The notes: generated from the letters alone by a model not told the origin. A stretch of 64,000 nucleotides of DNA from Chitinophagales bacterium (GCA_020636495.1 JACJXQ010000008.1:1674001-1738000); one strand, 5' to 3'; positions 24,357 to 33,272 are shown, counted from the stretch's first letter. Program-made: numbers and translations.

Positions 24357-26021
24357 ATGGGTTTATTCAAAACAAAGCCCCTTAGTTTGCTGCTCAGTGA
24401 AGCAGAAGACTCGGACAAAGGGCTTAAAAAGACATTGTCCGCACGCTCATTAGTAGCCCTGGGTATAGGGGCTATTATAGGTGCCGGACTTTTTTCCATT
24501 ACAGGTTTAGCCGCGGCACACCATGCGGGACCGAGTATCACTATCTCTTTCGTTATTGCAGCAGTAGGTTGCGCATTTGCGGGCTTGTGTTATGCGGAGT
24601 TCTCGTCAATGATACCCATTGCGGGTAGTGCTTACACCTATTCTTTTGCTACCATGGGCGAATTCATTGCCTGGATCATAGGTTGGGACCTGGTGTTGGA
24701 ATATGCTGTTGGTGCGGCAACTGTATCCATCAGCTGGTCGCGCTACCTGCAGAAGCTGTTGGGGGATTTTGGTATTCACCTGGATCATTCATTTACTACC
24801 TCCCCGTCAGAAGGGGGGATCATGAATATCCCGGCGGTCTTTATCGTGATGCTGATGTCACTGATACTGATGAGAGGTACTAAAGAGTCCTCATTTGTGA
24901 ACGGAATTATTGTTATGATAAAGGTGTCTATCGTTTTGATATTCATCGCATTAGGCTGGCAATACATCAACCCCGCCAACCTGACTCCTTACATACCTGA
25001 GAATACAGGCAATTTCGGCGAATTTGGTTTCAGTGGTATCATCCGTTCGGCAGCCATTGTGTTCTTTGCCTATATCGGTTTTGATGCTGTATCTACAGCC
25101 GCGCAGGAAGCCAAGAACCCGGGGCGCGACATGCCGATAGGCATATTGTTGTCACTGCTGATATGTACAATACTATATATACTATTTGCACACGTAATGA
25201 CCGGTGTAGCCAACTATAAGCTGTTCGGCGGTGTGGATGGTATAGCACCCGTAGCTATTGCTATTGACAATATGGGGCATCCCGGACCTGACGGCACGAT
25301 AGTACCGGATTTTCCATGGATGAATAAAGCCATTATTATAGCCATTCTTGGCGGTTACGCATCGGTGATACTGGTGATGCTGATGGGGCAGTCGCGTGTA
25401 TTCTTCTCTATGAGCCGAGACGGCCTGGTACCTAAAGTATTCTCAGAAGTACATAAAAAGTTCAGGACGCCTGCCAGGAACAACTTTATGTTCATGTTGC
25501 TGGTAAGTGTTTTTGCGGCATTTGTACCTGCCAATGTGGTGGGTGAGATGACCAGTATCGGAACATTGTTCGCATTCATACTGGTATGTATCGGAGTGAT
25601 CGTACTGCGTCGCAACCAGCCGGATGCTCCGAGGGTGTTTAAAACACCACTGGTGCCATTGGTGCCTATATTGGGTGTGCTTACCTGCCTGTTCATGATG
25701 GTATTCCTGCCATTGGATACGTGGATACGCCTTGTGGCATGGATGATGGTAGGTTTCGACCTGTACCTGTTCTACGGTATGAGGCACAGCCATATGAATA
25801 AGGAAGGTTTCTCGAACAAGAGCTTTAAAACGGTGGCATACACAGGTATGGCTATGGTTGTGGTACTGCTGATAGTGGCTTTCCTGTACGACCGTAGTGA
25901 GGGTACTACCGGTGAAGGCAGTTCTAAAGCATTGTATTATTTCTCAATATTTTTCGCGCTGTTGCATTTGGTGATATACAGTGTAGGGGCCAGGCAGAAA
26001 AATAAGATAACCAGGAACTAA
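24357..26021 (+). CDS. APC-family amino acid permease (CAT/YfnA type)
   Basis: 554 residues with about 12 membrane segments. The N-terminal hallmark LVALGIGAIIGAGLFSITG (substrate-binding GAxxG of TM1) and FFAYIGFDAVSTAAQEAKNPGRDMPIGI in TM6 place it in the cationic amino acid transporter/YfnA group. An MLMGQSRVFFSMSRDGLVP segment follows. It imports amino acids by proton symport; specificity is not visible. A strong terminator follows at 26046. Confidence 0.9.
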   Translation: MGLFKTKPLSLLLSEAEDSDKGLKKTLSARSLVALGIGAIIGAGLFSITGLAAAHHAGPSITISFVIAAVGCAFAGLCYAEFSSMIPIAGSAYTYSFATMGEFIAWIIGWDLVLEYAVGAATVSISWSRYLQKLLGDFGIHLDHSFTTSPSEGGIMNIPAVFIVMLMSLILMRGTKESSFVNGIIVMIKVSIVLIFIALGWQYINPANLTPYIPENTGNFGEFGFSGIIRSAAIVFFAYIGFDAVSTAAQEAKNPGRDMPIGILLSLLICTILYILFAHVMTGVANYKLFGGVDGIAPVAIAIDNMGHPGPDGTIVPDFPWMNKAIIIAILGGYASVILVMLMGQSRVFFSMSRDGLVPKVFSEVHKKFRTPARNNFMFMLLVSVFAAFVPANVVGEMTSIGTLFAFILVCIGVIVLRRNQPDAPRVFKTPLVPLVPILGVLTCLFMMVFLPLDTWIRLVAWMMVGFDLYLFYGMRHSHMNKEGFSNKSFKTVAYTGMAMVVVLLIVAFLYDRSEGTTGEGSSKALYYFSIFFALLHLVIYSVGARQKNKITRN

Positions 26022-26045
26022 GCAATTGTTTTAATAGTATTAAGT

Positions 26046-26080
26046 AAAGGGGACTATAGATAGCTATAGTCCCCTTTTTT
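26046..26080 (+). terminator. Intrinsic terminator after the permease gene
   Basis: A 14-bp stem AAAGGGGACTATAG/CTATAGTCCCCTTT (26046-26059 and 26064-26077) with a 4-base loop and a T-run. Confidence 0.92.
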
Positions 26081-26143
26081 ATAGCCATTTATATATAAGA
26101 TATTAGCCTGTTTTCTATACTATAATCTATCCGATAAATTGGC

Positions 26144-26151
26144 TACTTTTG
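26144..26151 (+). promoter_or_regulatory. Putative lpd promoter, -7 box
   Basis: TACTTTTG, an exact TAnnTTTG match, 47 bases before the lpd ATG. Confidence 0.45.
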
Positions 26152-26198
26152 TGACCTCTGATCAAACAATTATTTTTTAATAAAATTATTTCCTGTTT

Positions 26199-27605
26199 AT
26201 GGCATATGATGTAATCGTAGTAGGTAGTGGCCCCGGTGGATATGTGGCGGCTATCCGTGCATCACAATTAGGTTTTAAGACAGCTATAGTAGAACGTGAG
26301 AGCCTGGGTGGAATTTGTCTTAACTGGGGTTGTATACCCACAAAAGCATTATTGAAATCGGCACAGGTATTTGAATACATCAGCCATGCGCAAGATTATG
26401 GTATCACTGTAGGTGAGTCTAAAGCAGATTTCAATGCTATGATCAAACGTAGCCGCGGTGTTGCTGATAAAATGAGCAAGGGTATCCAGTTCCTGATGAA
26501 GAAGAACAAGATAGACGTGCTGATGGGACAGGGCAAGCTGAATAAGAAGAAAGAAGTAGAAGTGACCGGTACAGACGGCAAAATGACCGCTTACCAGGCC
26601 AAACACATTATACTGGCTACCGGTGGCCGCGCGCGCGAACTGCCTAACCTGCCGATAGATGGTAAAAAAGTAATTGGCTACCGCGAGGCTATGAGCTTGC
26701 CTACACAGCCTGAAACTATGATCGTAGTAGGTTCAGGAGCTATTGGTGTTGAGTTTGCTTATTACTACAACAGCATTGGTACTAAGGTGACCATCGTTGA
26801 GTTCATGCCACGTATCGTTCCGGTTGAGGATGAAGATGTATCTAAAGAACTCTTCAAGCAATACAGGAAAAAAGGTATGGAGATCATGCTGGAATCTTCT
26901 GTTGAGAAAGTGGACATCAGCGGTAAGAAAGTAAAAGCTACCGTTAAGACCGCTAAAGGTGAAGAAGTGCTGGAAGCTGATGTGGTACTGAGCGCAGTTG
27001 GTGTTTCTGCCAATATTGAGAACATTGGCCTGGAAGACCTGGGTATCAAAACAGAAAAAGGTAAAGTAACCGTTGATGGTTATTATAATACAAACGTTGC
27101 GGGTATCTATGCTATCGGCGATATTGTTCCCGGACAGGCACTGGCGCACGTGGCTATGAAAGAAGCCGTGATTTGCGTTGAGGCTATCGCTCAGAAAGAA
27201 GGTAAGTTCGGCCACGTACCTGAAGTATTAGATTATAACAACGTACCGGGCTGTACTTATTGTTCTCCTGAAATTGCCTCTGTAGGTATGACAGAAAAAC
27301 AAGCCAAAGATGCAGGCTATGAGATCAAAGTAGGTAAGTTCCCGTTCTCAGCATCCGGTAAGGCAAGTGCTGCCGGTGCTCCTGAAGGTTTCGTAAAAGT
27401 GATCTTTGATGCTAAATACGGTGAGTGGTTAGGTACACACATGATAGGTGCCAACGTAACTGAGATCATCGCTCAGACCGTAGCCAGCCGCAAACTGGAA
27501 ACTACATACCACGAGCAACTGGATACTATCTTCCCGCACCCGACCATGAGCGAAGCGGTGAAAGATGCTATTGAAGTTGCACTTGGTGAGGCGATACATC
27601 TGTAA
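26199..27605 (+). CDS. lpdA: Dihydrolipoyl dehydrogenase (E3)
   Basis: 468 residues. FAD-binding GSGPGGYVAAIRASQLG, redox-active disulfide GGICLNWGCIPTKALL, NAD-binding VVGSGAIGVEFAYYY, second FAD motif GIYAIGDIVPGQALAH, and the catalytic His-Glu of FPHPTMSEAV at the dimer interface. It reoxidises dihydrolipoamide in pyruvate and 2-oxoglutarate dehydrogenase complexes. It stands alone between two terminators, so E3 is not in an operon with E1/E2 here. A 30-bp palindromic repeat begins exactly at its stop codon. Confidence 0.95.
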   Translation: MAYDVIVVGSGPGGYVAAIRASQLGFKTAIVERESLGGICLNWGCIPTKALLKSAQVFEYISHAQDYGITVGESKADFNAMIKRSRGVADKMSKGIQFLMKKNKIDVLMGQGKLNKKKEVEVTGTDGKMTAYQAKHIILATGGRARELPNLPIDGKKVIGYREAMSLPTQPETMIVVGSGAIGVEFAYYYNSIGTKVTIVEFMPRIVPVEDEDVSKELFKQYRKKGMEIMLESSVEKVDISGKKVKATVKTAKGEEVLEADVVLSAVGVSANIENIGLEDLGIKTEKGKVTVDGYYNTNVAGIYAIGDIVPGQALAHVAMKEAVICVEAIAQKEGKFGHVPEVLDYNNVPGCTYCSPEIASVGMTEKQAKDAGYEIKVGKFPFSASGKASAAGAPEGFVKVIFDAKYGEWLGTHMIGANVTEIIAQTVASRKLETTYHEQLDTIFPHPTMSEAVKDAIEVALGEAIHL

Positions 27606-27632
27606 CCCTCCCGGCCTCCCTGAAGGGAGGAG
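27603..27632 (-). repeat. Palindromic dispersed repeat (inverse copy of 57395-57424)
   Basis: 30 bp identical, in inverse orientation, to 57395-57424. The core CCTCCC-TGA-AGGGAGG forms a hairpin. Here it starts on the TAA of lpd. Confidence 0.8.
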
Positions 27633-27658
27633 TGAATTGGTAATAATGATTATTATAT

Positions 27659-27685
27659 AAACGGCCGCCCTTTGGGTGGCCGTTT
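27659..27685 (+). terminator. Intrinsic terminator after lpd
   Basis: A 12-bp stem AAACGGCCGCCC/GGGTGGCCGTTT with a TTT loop. The A/T flanks allow it to work in both directions, so it may also serve the convergent gene at 27706. Confidence 0.8.
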
Positions 27686-27705
27686 ATTCAAATGGTAGTA
27701 CTCAT

Positions 27706-28191
27706 TTATGCTGCAATGATACGCACCATATAAACCGATGAAGGCATATAGCTGCATCCTAAAGCCTGCCATATATTCCTGTTATCTTCGTAGCTCAGCA
27801 TCAAAGGCTCAATAGTCAATTTACTTATCTTGTCTGAGACCTGTTCGTGTACAGGATGCTGATAGAAATATGCTACTACCTCATCATGAAACCTGAGTGA
27901 TTCATGATAATCGTTGAAAGACGATGTGACCAGCATTGAAATGTTTAATGCCATTGGTGGTGATTGTACTGTATTCCCCAGTCCCTGTGTTCTATATCCC
28001 AGGTTGCGCATGGCTGCATCAAATGCTGTATTAACCAGTGTGATTGCTACTTTGTTGACAGAATGATTGTCACGGCTACCGTCCGGACTTTTTAGTGCAG
28101 ATAAGGCCACAATATCTTCGTTATGGCCTAAGTTGCTTTTGAGGTGAGCATTGAGCGCGTTTGCTATCGTGGTTAATGCCTGGTGTATCAT
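27706..28191 (-). CDS. Orphan DUF4255 (Pvc16-like) protein
   Basis: 161 residues from the ATG at 28191 (MIHQALTTIANALNAHLK). The pattern is that of DUF4255/Pvc16_N proteins: a helical N-terminus, NKVAITLVN, PMALNISMLVTSSFNDYHESLRF, a helix with YFYQHPV, KLTIEPLMLSYEDNRNIWQALGCSYMPSSVYMVRII. In extracellular contractile injection systems (PVC, Afp, MAC types) this protein caps or terminates the tube/sheath. No other tail, baseplate or AAA gene is near, so it is an orphan. The longer frame to 28479 runs into the divergent gene and is rejected. Confidence 0.78.
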   Translation of the reverse strand: MIHQALTTIANALNAHLKSNLGHNEDIVALSALKSPDGSRDNHSVNKVAITLVNTAFDAAMRNLGYRTQGLGNTVQSPPMALNISMLVTSSFNDYHESLRFHDEVVAYFYQHPVHEQVSDKISKLTIEPLMLSYEDNRNIWQALGCSYMPSSVYMVRIIAA

Positions 28192-28282
28192 ACAACAATT
28201 TAGCAATAATAAATGAAGCAGTAATGCCCTGTTTAAAGATTGAGGGATAATATCTGTATCTTTTGAGGCTAAAAAACATTCT

Positions 28283-29908
28283 ATGTTCAAATACATTCTG
28301 CCGGGTATGGTTTTGTTGGGGGTGTGCTCATGCAAGCAAAATACAACTACAGATACATTCAATAGTGATAGCTTAAAGAAGCATATAGAAGTGCTGTCAT
28401 CAGATGAATACATGGGGCGCAGGCCTTTTAGTGAAGGCGAGGAGAAGACGGTCAGGTACATGCGTTCGCAGTTTGACAAGATAGGAACGGTGCCGGGGAA
28501 TGGTGAGAGCTATATACAGGCAGTCCCGTTGGTAGATATAACCGTAGATGCAGACCCTGTTATGAAACTATCAGGCGCTAAGGGGAATGTGGTGTTGAAT
28601 AATATAGAGGATTATGTGATAGCTACTGAGCGAACAGATTCAGTCTTATCGCTGGATAATGATGAGGTGGTATTTGCAGGCTATGGGGTAGTGGCGCCCG
28701 AGCATAATTGGAACGATTATGAAGGTATAGACGTGAAAGGAAAGATAGTACTGGTGCTGGTGAACGACCCCGGTTTCAATGCGGGAGATACTACTATCTT
28801 TAAAGGCCGCACCATGACCTACTACGGCAGGTGGACCTATAAGTATGAAGAGGCAGCACGGCAGGGAGCAAAGGCCTGTTTTATTATACACAATACAGAG
28901 GCGGCATCTTATCCTTACAGTGTTGTGCAGAACTCATGGGGTAAGTCGAACATGTACCTGGATACGAGAGGCAGCGAACAGGAACATTGCGACCTGATAG
29001 GCTGGTTGACAGGTGACGCTGCCAAACGTTTGTTGGCTGCTGCGGGTAAAGACACAACGCTGTTGGCTCAGGCTGATAAGCCCGGATTCAGGGCGGTACC
29101 GCTTGGTGTAAAAATGTCGACGGGAGTTAAAGTGTCTACAGAGTATAATATTTCGAAGAATGTCATAGCGAGAATTACCGGTACTAAATACCCTGATGAG
29201 TATATCGTGTACACCGCACACTGGGATCATTTAGGTGTTGGTAAGCCGGATAGCGAAGGTGATACTATATATAACGGAGCGATAGACAATGCCAGCGGAA
29301 GTGCTGCATTGCTGGAGATGGCGCGTGCGTTTAAAAGCCTTGGTACTCCTCCAGAAAGGAGTATTATCTTCTTGTCAGTAACGGCTGAAGAACAAGGCTT
29401 GCTGGGTTCAAAATATTATTCAGAACATCCTATATACCCGTTGGATAAGACAGTGGCTGAAATTAACATGGACGGCATTAATGCATATGGTAAACGTAAA
29501 GACGTGAGCATAACAGGGCAGGGCCAGTCGGACCTGGAAGATTATTTTGTGGCTGCCGCCAAAGAGCAGGGCAGGTATCTTGCACCGGAATCAAGGCCGG
29601 AAGCTGGTGGGTATTTCCGTTCCGATCATTTCAATTTTGCACTGAAAGGTGTACCAGCATTGAATGCAGGCGGTGGTATGGATGATGTAGTTGGTGGAGT
29701 AGAAGAAGGTAAGCGCCTGCGCGATGAATACACAACAAAACATTACCACCAGCCATCTGATGAATACGATAGTACATGGACCTTTGAAGGAGGGCTGGAC
29801 GACCTGCGCCTGCTGTTCAATGTTGGTAAGCGACTGGCGTACAGCCGTGAATGGCCGCAATGGAAAGACGGTTCTGAGTTTAAGGCGAAGCGGGAGAAGC
29901 AAAATTAA
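28283..29908 (+). CDS. M28-family metallopeptidase lipoprotein
   Basis: 541 residues with a lipoprotein signal ending VCSC (Cys about 17). An N-terminal M28 segment encloses a PA domain insert (about 110-260: VFAGYGVVAPEHNWNDYEGIDVKGKIVLVL...). The zinc core follows: YTAHWDHLGVG, IDNASGSAALLEMARAF, TAEEQGLLGSKYY, NMDGI and SDHFNFALKGVPALNAGG. These enzymes are aminopeptidases of the envelope. It is divergent from the DUF4255 gene and ends in a 4-base overlap with DUF2461. Confidence 0.9.
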   Translation: MFKYILPGMVLLGVCSCKQNTTTDTFNSDSLKKHIEVLSSDEYMGRRPFSEGEEKTVRYMRSQFDKIGTVPGNGESYIQAVPLVDITVDADPVMKLSGAKGNVVLNNIEDYVIATERTDSVLSLDNDEVVFAGYGVVAPEHNWNDYEGIDVKGKIVLVLVNDPGFNAGDTTIFKGRTMTYYGRWTYKYEEAARQGAKACFIIHNTEAASYPYSVVQNSWGKSNMYLDTRGSEQEHCDLIGWLTGDAAKRLLAAAGKDTTLLAQADKPGFRAVPLGVKMSTGVKVSTEYNISKNVIARITGTKYPDEYIVYTAHWDHLGVGKPDSEGDTIYNGAIDNASGSAALLEMARAFKSLGTPPERSIIFLSVTAEEQGLLGSKYYSEHPIYPLDKTVAEINMDGINAYGKRKDVSITGQGQSDLEDYFVAAAKEQGRYLAPESRPEAGGYFRSDHFNFALKGVPALNAGGGMDDVVGGVEEGKRLRDEYTTKHYHQPSDEYDSTWTFEGGLDDLRLLFNVGKRLAYSREWPQWKDGSEFKAKREKQN

Positions 29909-30570
29909 TCCGCTGCCCTGTTCAGGAAATCATCAAAAGGTTTCAGCGCCTTAAATACATCCGTGCTGTGTTTCAGGAATGCATCTGACTGTACCAGTTT
30001 GTCGTCGCAGTTACTTACCGCGAGGAAGCTTTTGTACTTCAATAATTCCAACTCGGGGTGGTCTTTAGGATAGCCTTTGGGGGCCGTTTTTAATTGCTCG
30101 CCTGATATGCCTCCGAAATGTTTTTTGAAAGCGGCGCCATTGATGATCTTCTTGAACTCTTTTGTGTTGTAATCTATCTCCTGGCGAATTTTATTTACCC
30201 ATGGGCCGGGAGGTAAGTAGGCACCACCCGCAAGAAAGCTGTTGCCCGGTTGTATCTGTATATAATAGCCTGCCCGGTCGTGCACCTGCGTAGGGCTTGC
30301 GGACAGGTGTGCGCCAAGGTTGATCTTATAAGGCGATTTGTCTTTACCGAAACGCACATCCCTGTATATCCTGAATATGGCTTTTTTAGGGTTGACATCT
30401 GCCACAGAAGGATCGAATTTTGCGATGTTCTTTACCAGGTCTGTGATGAAAACCTCGAAGTCGGCTTTGGCAGCTTCGTACCTGCCTTTGTTTTCTGTAA
30501 ACCATTCGCGGTTGTTATTCGCTTTCAGGTCTTTTAAAAACTTCATCGTGTCTTTGCTGATGCCTGCCAT
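29905..30570 (-). CDS. DUF2461 protein (TIGR02453)
   Basis: 221 residues from the ATG at 30570. The N-terminus ISKDTMKFLKDLKANNNREWFTENKGRYEAAKADFEVF and the block FRIYRDVRFGKDKSPYKINLGAHLS are diagnostic of DUF2461. The fold is widespread in bacteria and the function is not established. An eight-G tract lies about 50 bases upstream of the start (30619-30626). It converges with the M28 peptidase. Confidence 0.88.
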   Translation of the reverse strand: MAGISKDTMKFLKDLKANNNREWFTENKGRYEAAKADFEVFITDLVKNIAKFDPSVADVNPKKAIFRIYRDVRFGKDKSPYKINLGAHLSASPTQVHDRAGYYIQIQPGNSFLAGGAYLPPGPWVNKIRQEIDYNTKEFKKIINGAAFKKHFGGISGEQLKTAPKGYPKDHPELELLKYKSFLAVSNCDDKLVQSDAFLKHSTDVFKALKPFDDFLNRAAD

Positions 30571-30662
30571 ATTATTGCTGCGTTTTAATGTAAGATAATG
30601 AGATTTTGGCAAGTTTGTGGGGGGGGAGATATCGTAGTATGTCAATCACTGGGGTAATTATA

Positions 30663-31700
30663 TCAGTAGCAGTTCTGTTGGCTCAGCAGTTCGTCGATCT
30701 TTTTGTTCCATGCTTCCTGCTGGCCGGTTATTGTGCCGTGTTCCGTTTCGTCATCATAGGTGTTCTGCATATCGGCGCCTTCGTCCTGGGCTTTGTCCAG
30801 CAGGTCTTTTAGTTGTTGTTTATAATGTTCGGGCGTGAATGTTGTTTCCTCTATCCATTTTTTTAGCAGGCAGGCTTTGATGGCTGTAATGTCAAAATGC
30901 CTTTGTTCGTGAATGAGTGTGGATGTATTCTTTCCACCGTCTTTCATCCACGATCTGCTTTTAGTGAAGTAAACAGACAGTGTAACATTAACATTGGTTT
31001 TGTTGCGTAGGGTAGATGATTGATAATTCATACCAATGCCGCTTAACGTGGCTGCTGCCCCAACAATGTTATTATCCGGTGCTCCTTCAAAGTCGGGTAT
31101 AACTAATTTTCTGCTCTTGCTGTATGCTATCTGGTCGGGATTGTCTGAAGTTCGTGCAAAATGTACGGCCACATTTACTTCTGGTTGTGCGGCAATGGTC
31201 TGTTTGTTTTTAGCCATCCAGTCGTCAAACTGTTTCAGGTTATTGGTCATGTTCTCGCGTATCATTTTTGCTATATAGCTGTCAGCTTCTCCTCCTGATT
31301 GTGCAAAACTGCTGCCATTATACTCTACCAGTTTCGAGTTGCCGGAGTAGTAAGCAATACCCAGTGCCAGTTCAAACTGCCTTTTACTCCCGGCCGTTTT
31401 TTCTGTTACCTGGAACCTGTTGATACGCATGATGACAGGCAGGGCATTGTTAGTATTAGCCTTTGCCGGTAAGAAATCAACCAGGGCCTTTACCAATCCA
31501 CTTTCCAGGTCAATACTGCCTTCATTTATGCGCCCGATGCCATCCTGCGACTGCCTGTAGTCTTTTACATCTTGTATGTAGTAGTTTTTGGGTGTGTATT
31601 CCGTACGTTCGTCAGACAACCTGATAACTGCCGCATATTGCGCCGTGACTGACTGTGTCACGAAAAAACATAGGGTAACCGATAAAAGATATTTTAACAT
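30663..31700 (-). CDS. Secreted DUF922-like putative metallopeptidase
   Basis: 345 residues with a signal peptide (MLKYLLSVTLCFFVTQSVTAQ). The C-terminal third has STLIHEQRHFDITAIKACLLKKW, an HExxH zinc motif in the form seen in DUF922 proteins (HEQxHFDI). It is preceded by a beta region with SVYFTKSRSWMK. It probably acts in the periplasm or at the surface; the substrate is unknown. The N-terminal 200 residues have no recognisable domain. Confidence 0.7.
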   Translation of the reverse strand: MLKYLLSVTLCFFVTQSVTAQYAAVIRLSDERTEYTPKNYYIQDVKDYRQSQDGIGRINEGSIDLESGLVKALVDFLPAKANTNNALPVIMRINRFQVTEKTAGSKRQFELALGIAYYSGNSKLVEYNGSSFAQSGGEADSYIAKMIRENMTNNLKQFDDWMAKNKQTIAAQPEVNVAVHFARTSDNPDQIAYSKSRKLVIPDFEGAPDNNIVGAAATLSGIGMNYQSSTLRNKTNVNVTLSVYFTKSRSWMKDGGKNTSTLIHEQRHFDITAIKACLLKKWIEETTFTPEHYKQQLKDLLDKAQDEGADMQNTYDDETEHGTITGQQEAWNKKIDELLSQQNCY

Positions 31701-31809
31701 TAGTGCGTTTCTTATAGTGAATATAACGATTTAGAGACTGTTTACCCTTTATGTTAAATGTTAAACTTATCTCAATCGGTTACATTTTTATATCTTGTTT
31801 GCGATAAAT

Positions 31810-32391
31810 ATGCAGCCCGAAGAGTTGTTATTCATGGTAAGTAATGGCGATAGCGCCGCTTTCAGGCAGTTGTATGAACTGTTCAAGGCGCGCGTGTACA
31901 ATACCTGCCTGTTACACCTTCAGAACTCATCTGATGCAGAAGAGGCTACACAGGATGTATTCATAGAGGTGCATAAGAATGCTGCTAATTTTAAGGGCAC
32001 AGCCGCAGTGTCTACCTGGATATACCGTATTGCTGTAAACAAATGCATCGACCGCATAAGGCACAACAGCAGGCAGAAAAGGTTTGCTTTTGTCACCAGC
32101 ATATTTAATAAAGACAGTGGAGAGTTGATGCACGACCCGCCCGATTTCAAACATCCCGGTGTTTTGTTCGAGAACAAGGAGAAAGCCGCAAAACTGTTTG
32201 GTGCTATAAAGCAACTGCCTGAAAATCAACAATCAGCGTTTATATTGAAGCAGGTAGAGGGACTGTCGCAGAAAGAAGTGGCAGAGATATTAGATATGTC
32301 AGAAAAAGGCATAGAATCGCTGATACAGCGTGCAAAAGCCAATCTGAGGAAGAGATTGGGGGATATTTATGATAAGAACGAAGGATTATAG
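31810..32391 (+). CDS. ECF-type RNA polymerase sigma factor
   Basis: 193 residues from the ATG at 31810, preferred over a TTG five codons earlier. Region 2 covers FRQLYELFKARVYNTCLLHLQNSSDAEEATQDVFIEV and WIYRIAVNKCIDRIRH. Region 4 is LPENQQSAFILKQVEGLSQKEVAEILDMSEKGIESLIQRAKANL. The acidic linker between them is short. It is followed by two membrane-associated genes (gaps of 27 and 3 bases) that are likely regulators, so this is an envelope-stress type module. Confidence 0.9.
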   Translation: MQPEELLFMVSNGDSAAFRQLYELFKARVYNTCLLHLQNSSDAEEATQDVFIEVHKNAANFKGTAAVSTWIYRIAVNKCIDRIRHNSRQKRFAFVTSIFNKDSGELMHDPPDFKHPGVLFENKEKAAKLFGAIKQLPENQQSAFILKQVEGLSQKEVAEILDMSEKGIESLIQRAKANLRKRLGDIYDKNEGL

Positions 32392-32418
32392 TAAAATATT
32401 ACGTCTAAACTTACGAAA

Positions 32419-32724
32419 ATGGCAAAAACACCGAAAGATATCTGGATAGATGAGGCTATGGAGAGTGCGACAGGCATCAACCGGGCTACACCTCCTGATA
32501 CTTTGTTCCGTAAAATAGAACAAAAAGTGTCGGGCACTGTTGCTTATGCACGTACAGTTCCTTTACGAACGGTCAGTCTTGCGGCGGCCAGTATTGTGTT
32601 ATTGGTAGTACTAAATGTATATATGCTGCGCAATACTGCTAAGCGCAAACAAAAAAATCAGGTGTCACAGGTAGAAACATTAGTGGATTACTATGGATTG
32701 AACGATAACGGGATAAATTTTTAG
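32419..32724 (+). CDS. Single-pass membrane protein, probable anti-sigma factor
   Basis: 101 residues: a charged N-terminal cytoplasmic part, one membrane segment (about 52-70, TVSLAAASIVLLVVLNVYML) and a short tail. There is no zinc-binding HxxxCxxC. The position directly after the sigma factor and the topology suggest an anti-sigma role, but no family motif proves it. Confidence 0.65.
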   Translation: MAKTPKDIWIDEAMESATGINRATPPDTLFRKIEQKVSGTVAYARTVPLRTVSLAAASIVLLVVLNVYMLRNTAKRKQKNQVSQVETLVDYYGLNDNGINF

Positions 32725-32727
32725 CCT

Positions 32728-33219
32728 ATGAAAAGGGAGAATTTTTACACACTGGTTATTATTGTTTTACTGTTGCTGAATATCGGCACCCTGGCTTTTT
32801 TGTGGCAGAGCAGGGGAGAGCGGCATTTGCCTCCACCTCCACCTGATAGCCCGGACAATATCATTATACATGAGCTGAAACTGGACGATGAGCAACAGCA
32901 GCAGTTCCTGAAATTCAAACACATGCACAGGCGCAGTACCGATTCTGTACAAAGGCATATAAAAGATGCGCAACGTAGTTTGTTTGCCCTGGTGAAACAA
33001 GACCAGATGGACACGGTAGCAAGAGATAGCCTGTTGAATGTGATAGAACAGAATGAAGCAGCCAAGCATTTAATAACTATACAGCATTTTCATGATATAC
33101 GTTCTATACTTAGTCCTGAACAAAAAGAATTATTCAACGACCTTGTAGAAGATATAGGCGGAAGGATAACCGGGCCGGGCCGGCGGGGGCAGGGGCCGCC
33201 ACCACCTCCTCGCCGTTAA
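32728..33219 (+). CDS. Periplasmic Spy/CpxP-like metal or stress sensor
   Basis: 163 residues: an N-terminal membrane anchor (FYTLVIIVLLLLNIGTLAFLW), a Pro stretch, then a long helical region with the pattern LKLDDEQQQQFLKFKHMHRRSTDSVQRHIKDAQRSLF and ILSPEQKELFNDLVEDI. This resembles the heavy-metal-resistance/CnrX-Spy family, including paired LTxxQ-like turns. A Pro/Arg-rich tail (GQGPPPPPRR) ends it. It is transcribed with the sigma factor and probably tunes its activity. A strong terminator follows. Confidence 0.75.
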   Translation: MKRENFYTLVIIVLLLLNIGTLAFLWQSRGERHLPPPPPDSPDNIIIHELKLDDEQQQQFLKFKHMHRRSTDSVQRHIKDAQRSLFALVKQDQMDTVARDSLLNVIEQNEAAKHLITIQHFHDIRSILSPEQKELFNDLVEDIGGRITGPGRRGQGPPPPPRR

Positions 33220-33242
33220 TGTACATTTGTCATAATATTGTT

Positions 33243-33272
33243 AAAGGAATGCCGATGCTGCATTCCTTTTTT
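33243..33272 (+). terminator. Intrinsic terminator after the sigma-factor operon
   Basis: A 10-bp stem AAAGGAATGC/GCATTCCTTT (33243-33252 and 33260-33269) with a run of Ts. Confidence 0.9.

Noticed and set aside
28192..28479. 96-residue N-terminal extension of the DUF4255 frame
   Set aside because: It lies antisense to the M28 peptidase start; the conserved DUF4255 N-terminus begins at 28191.
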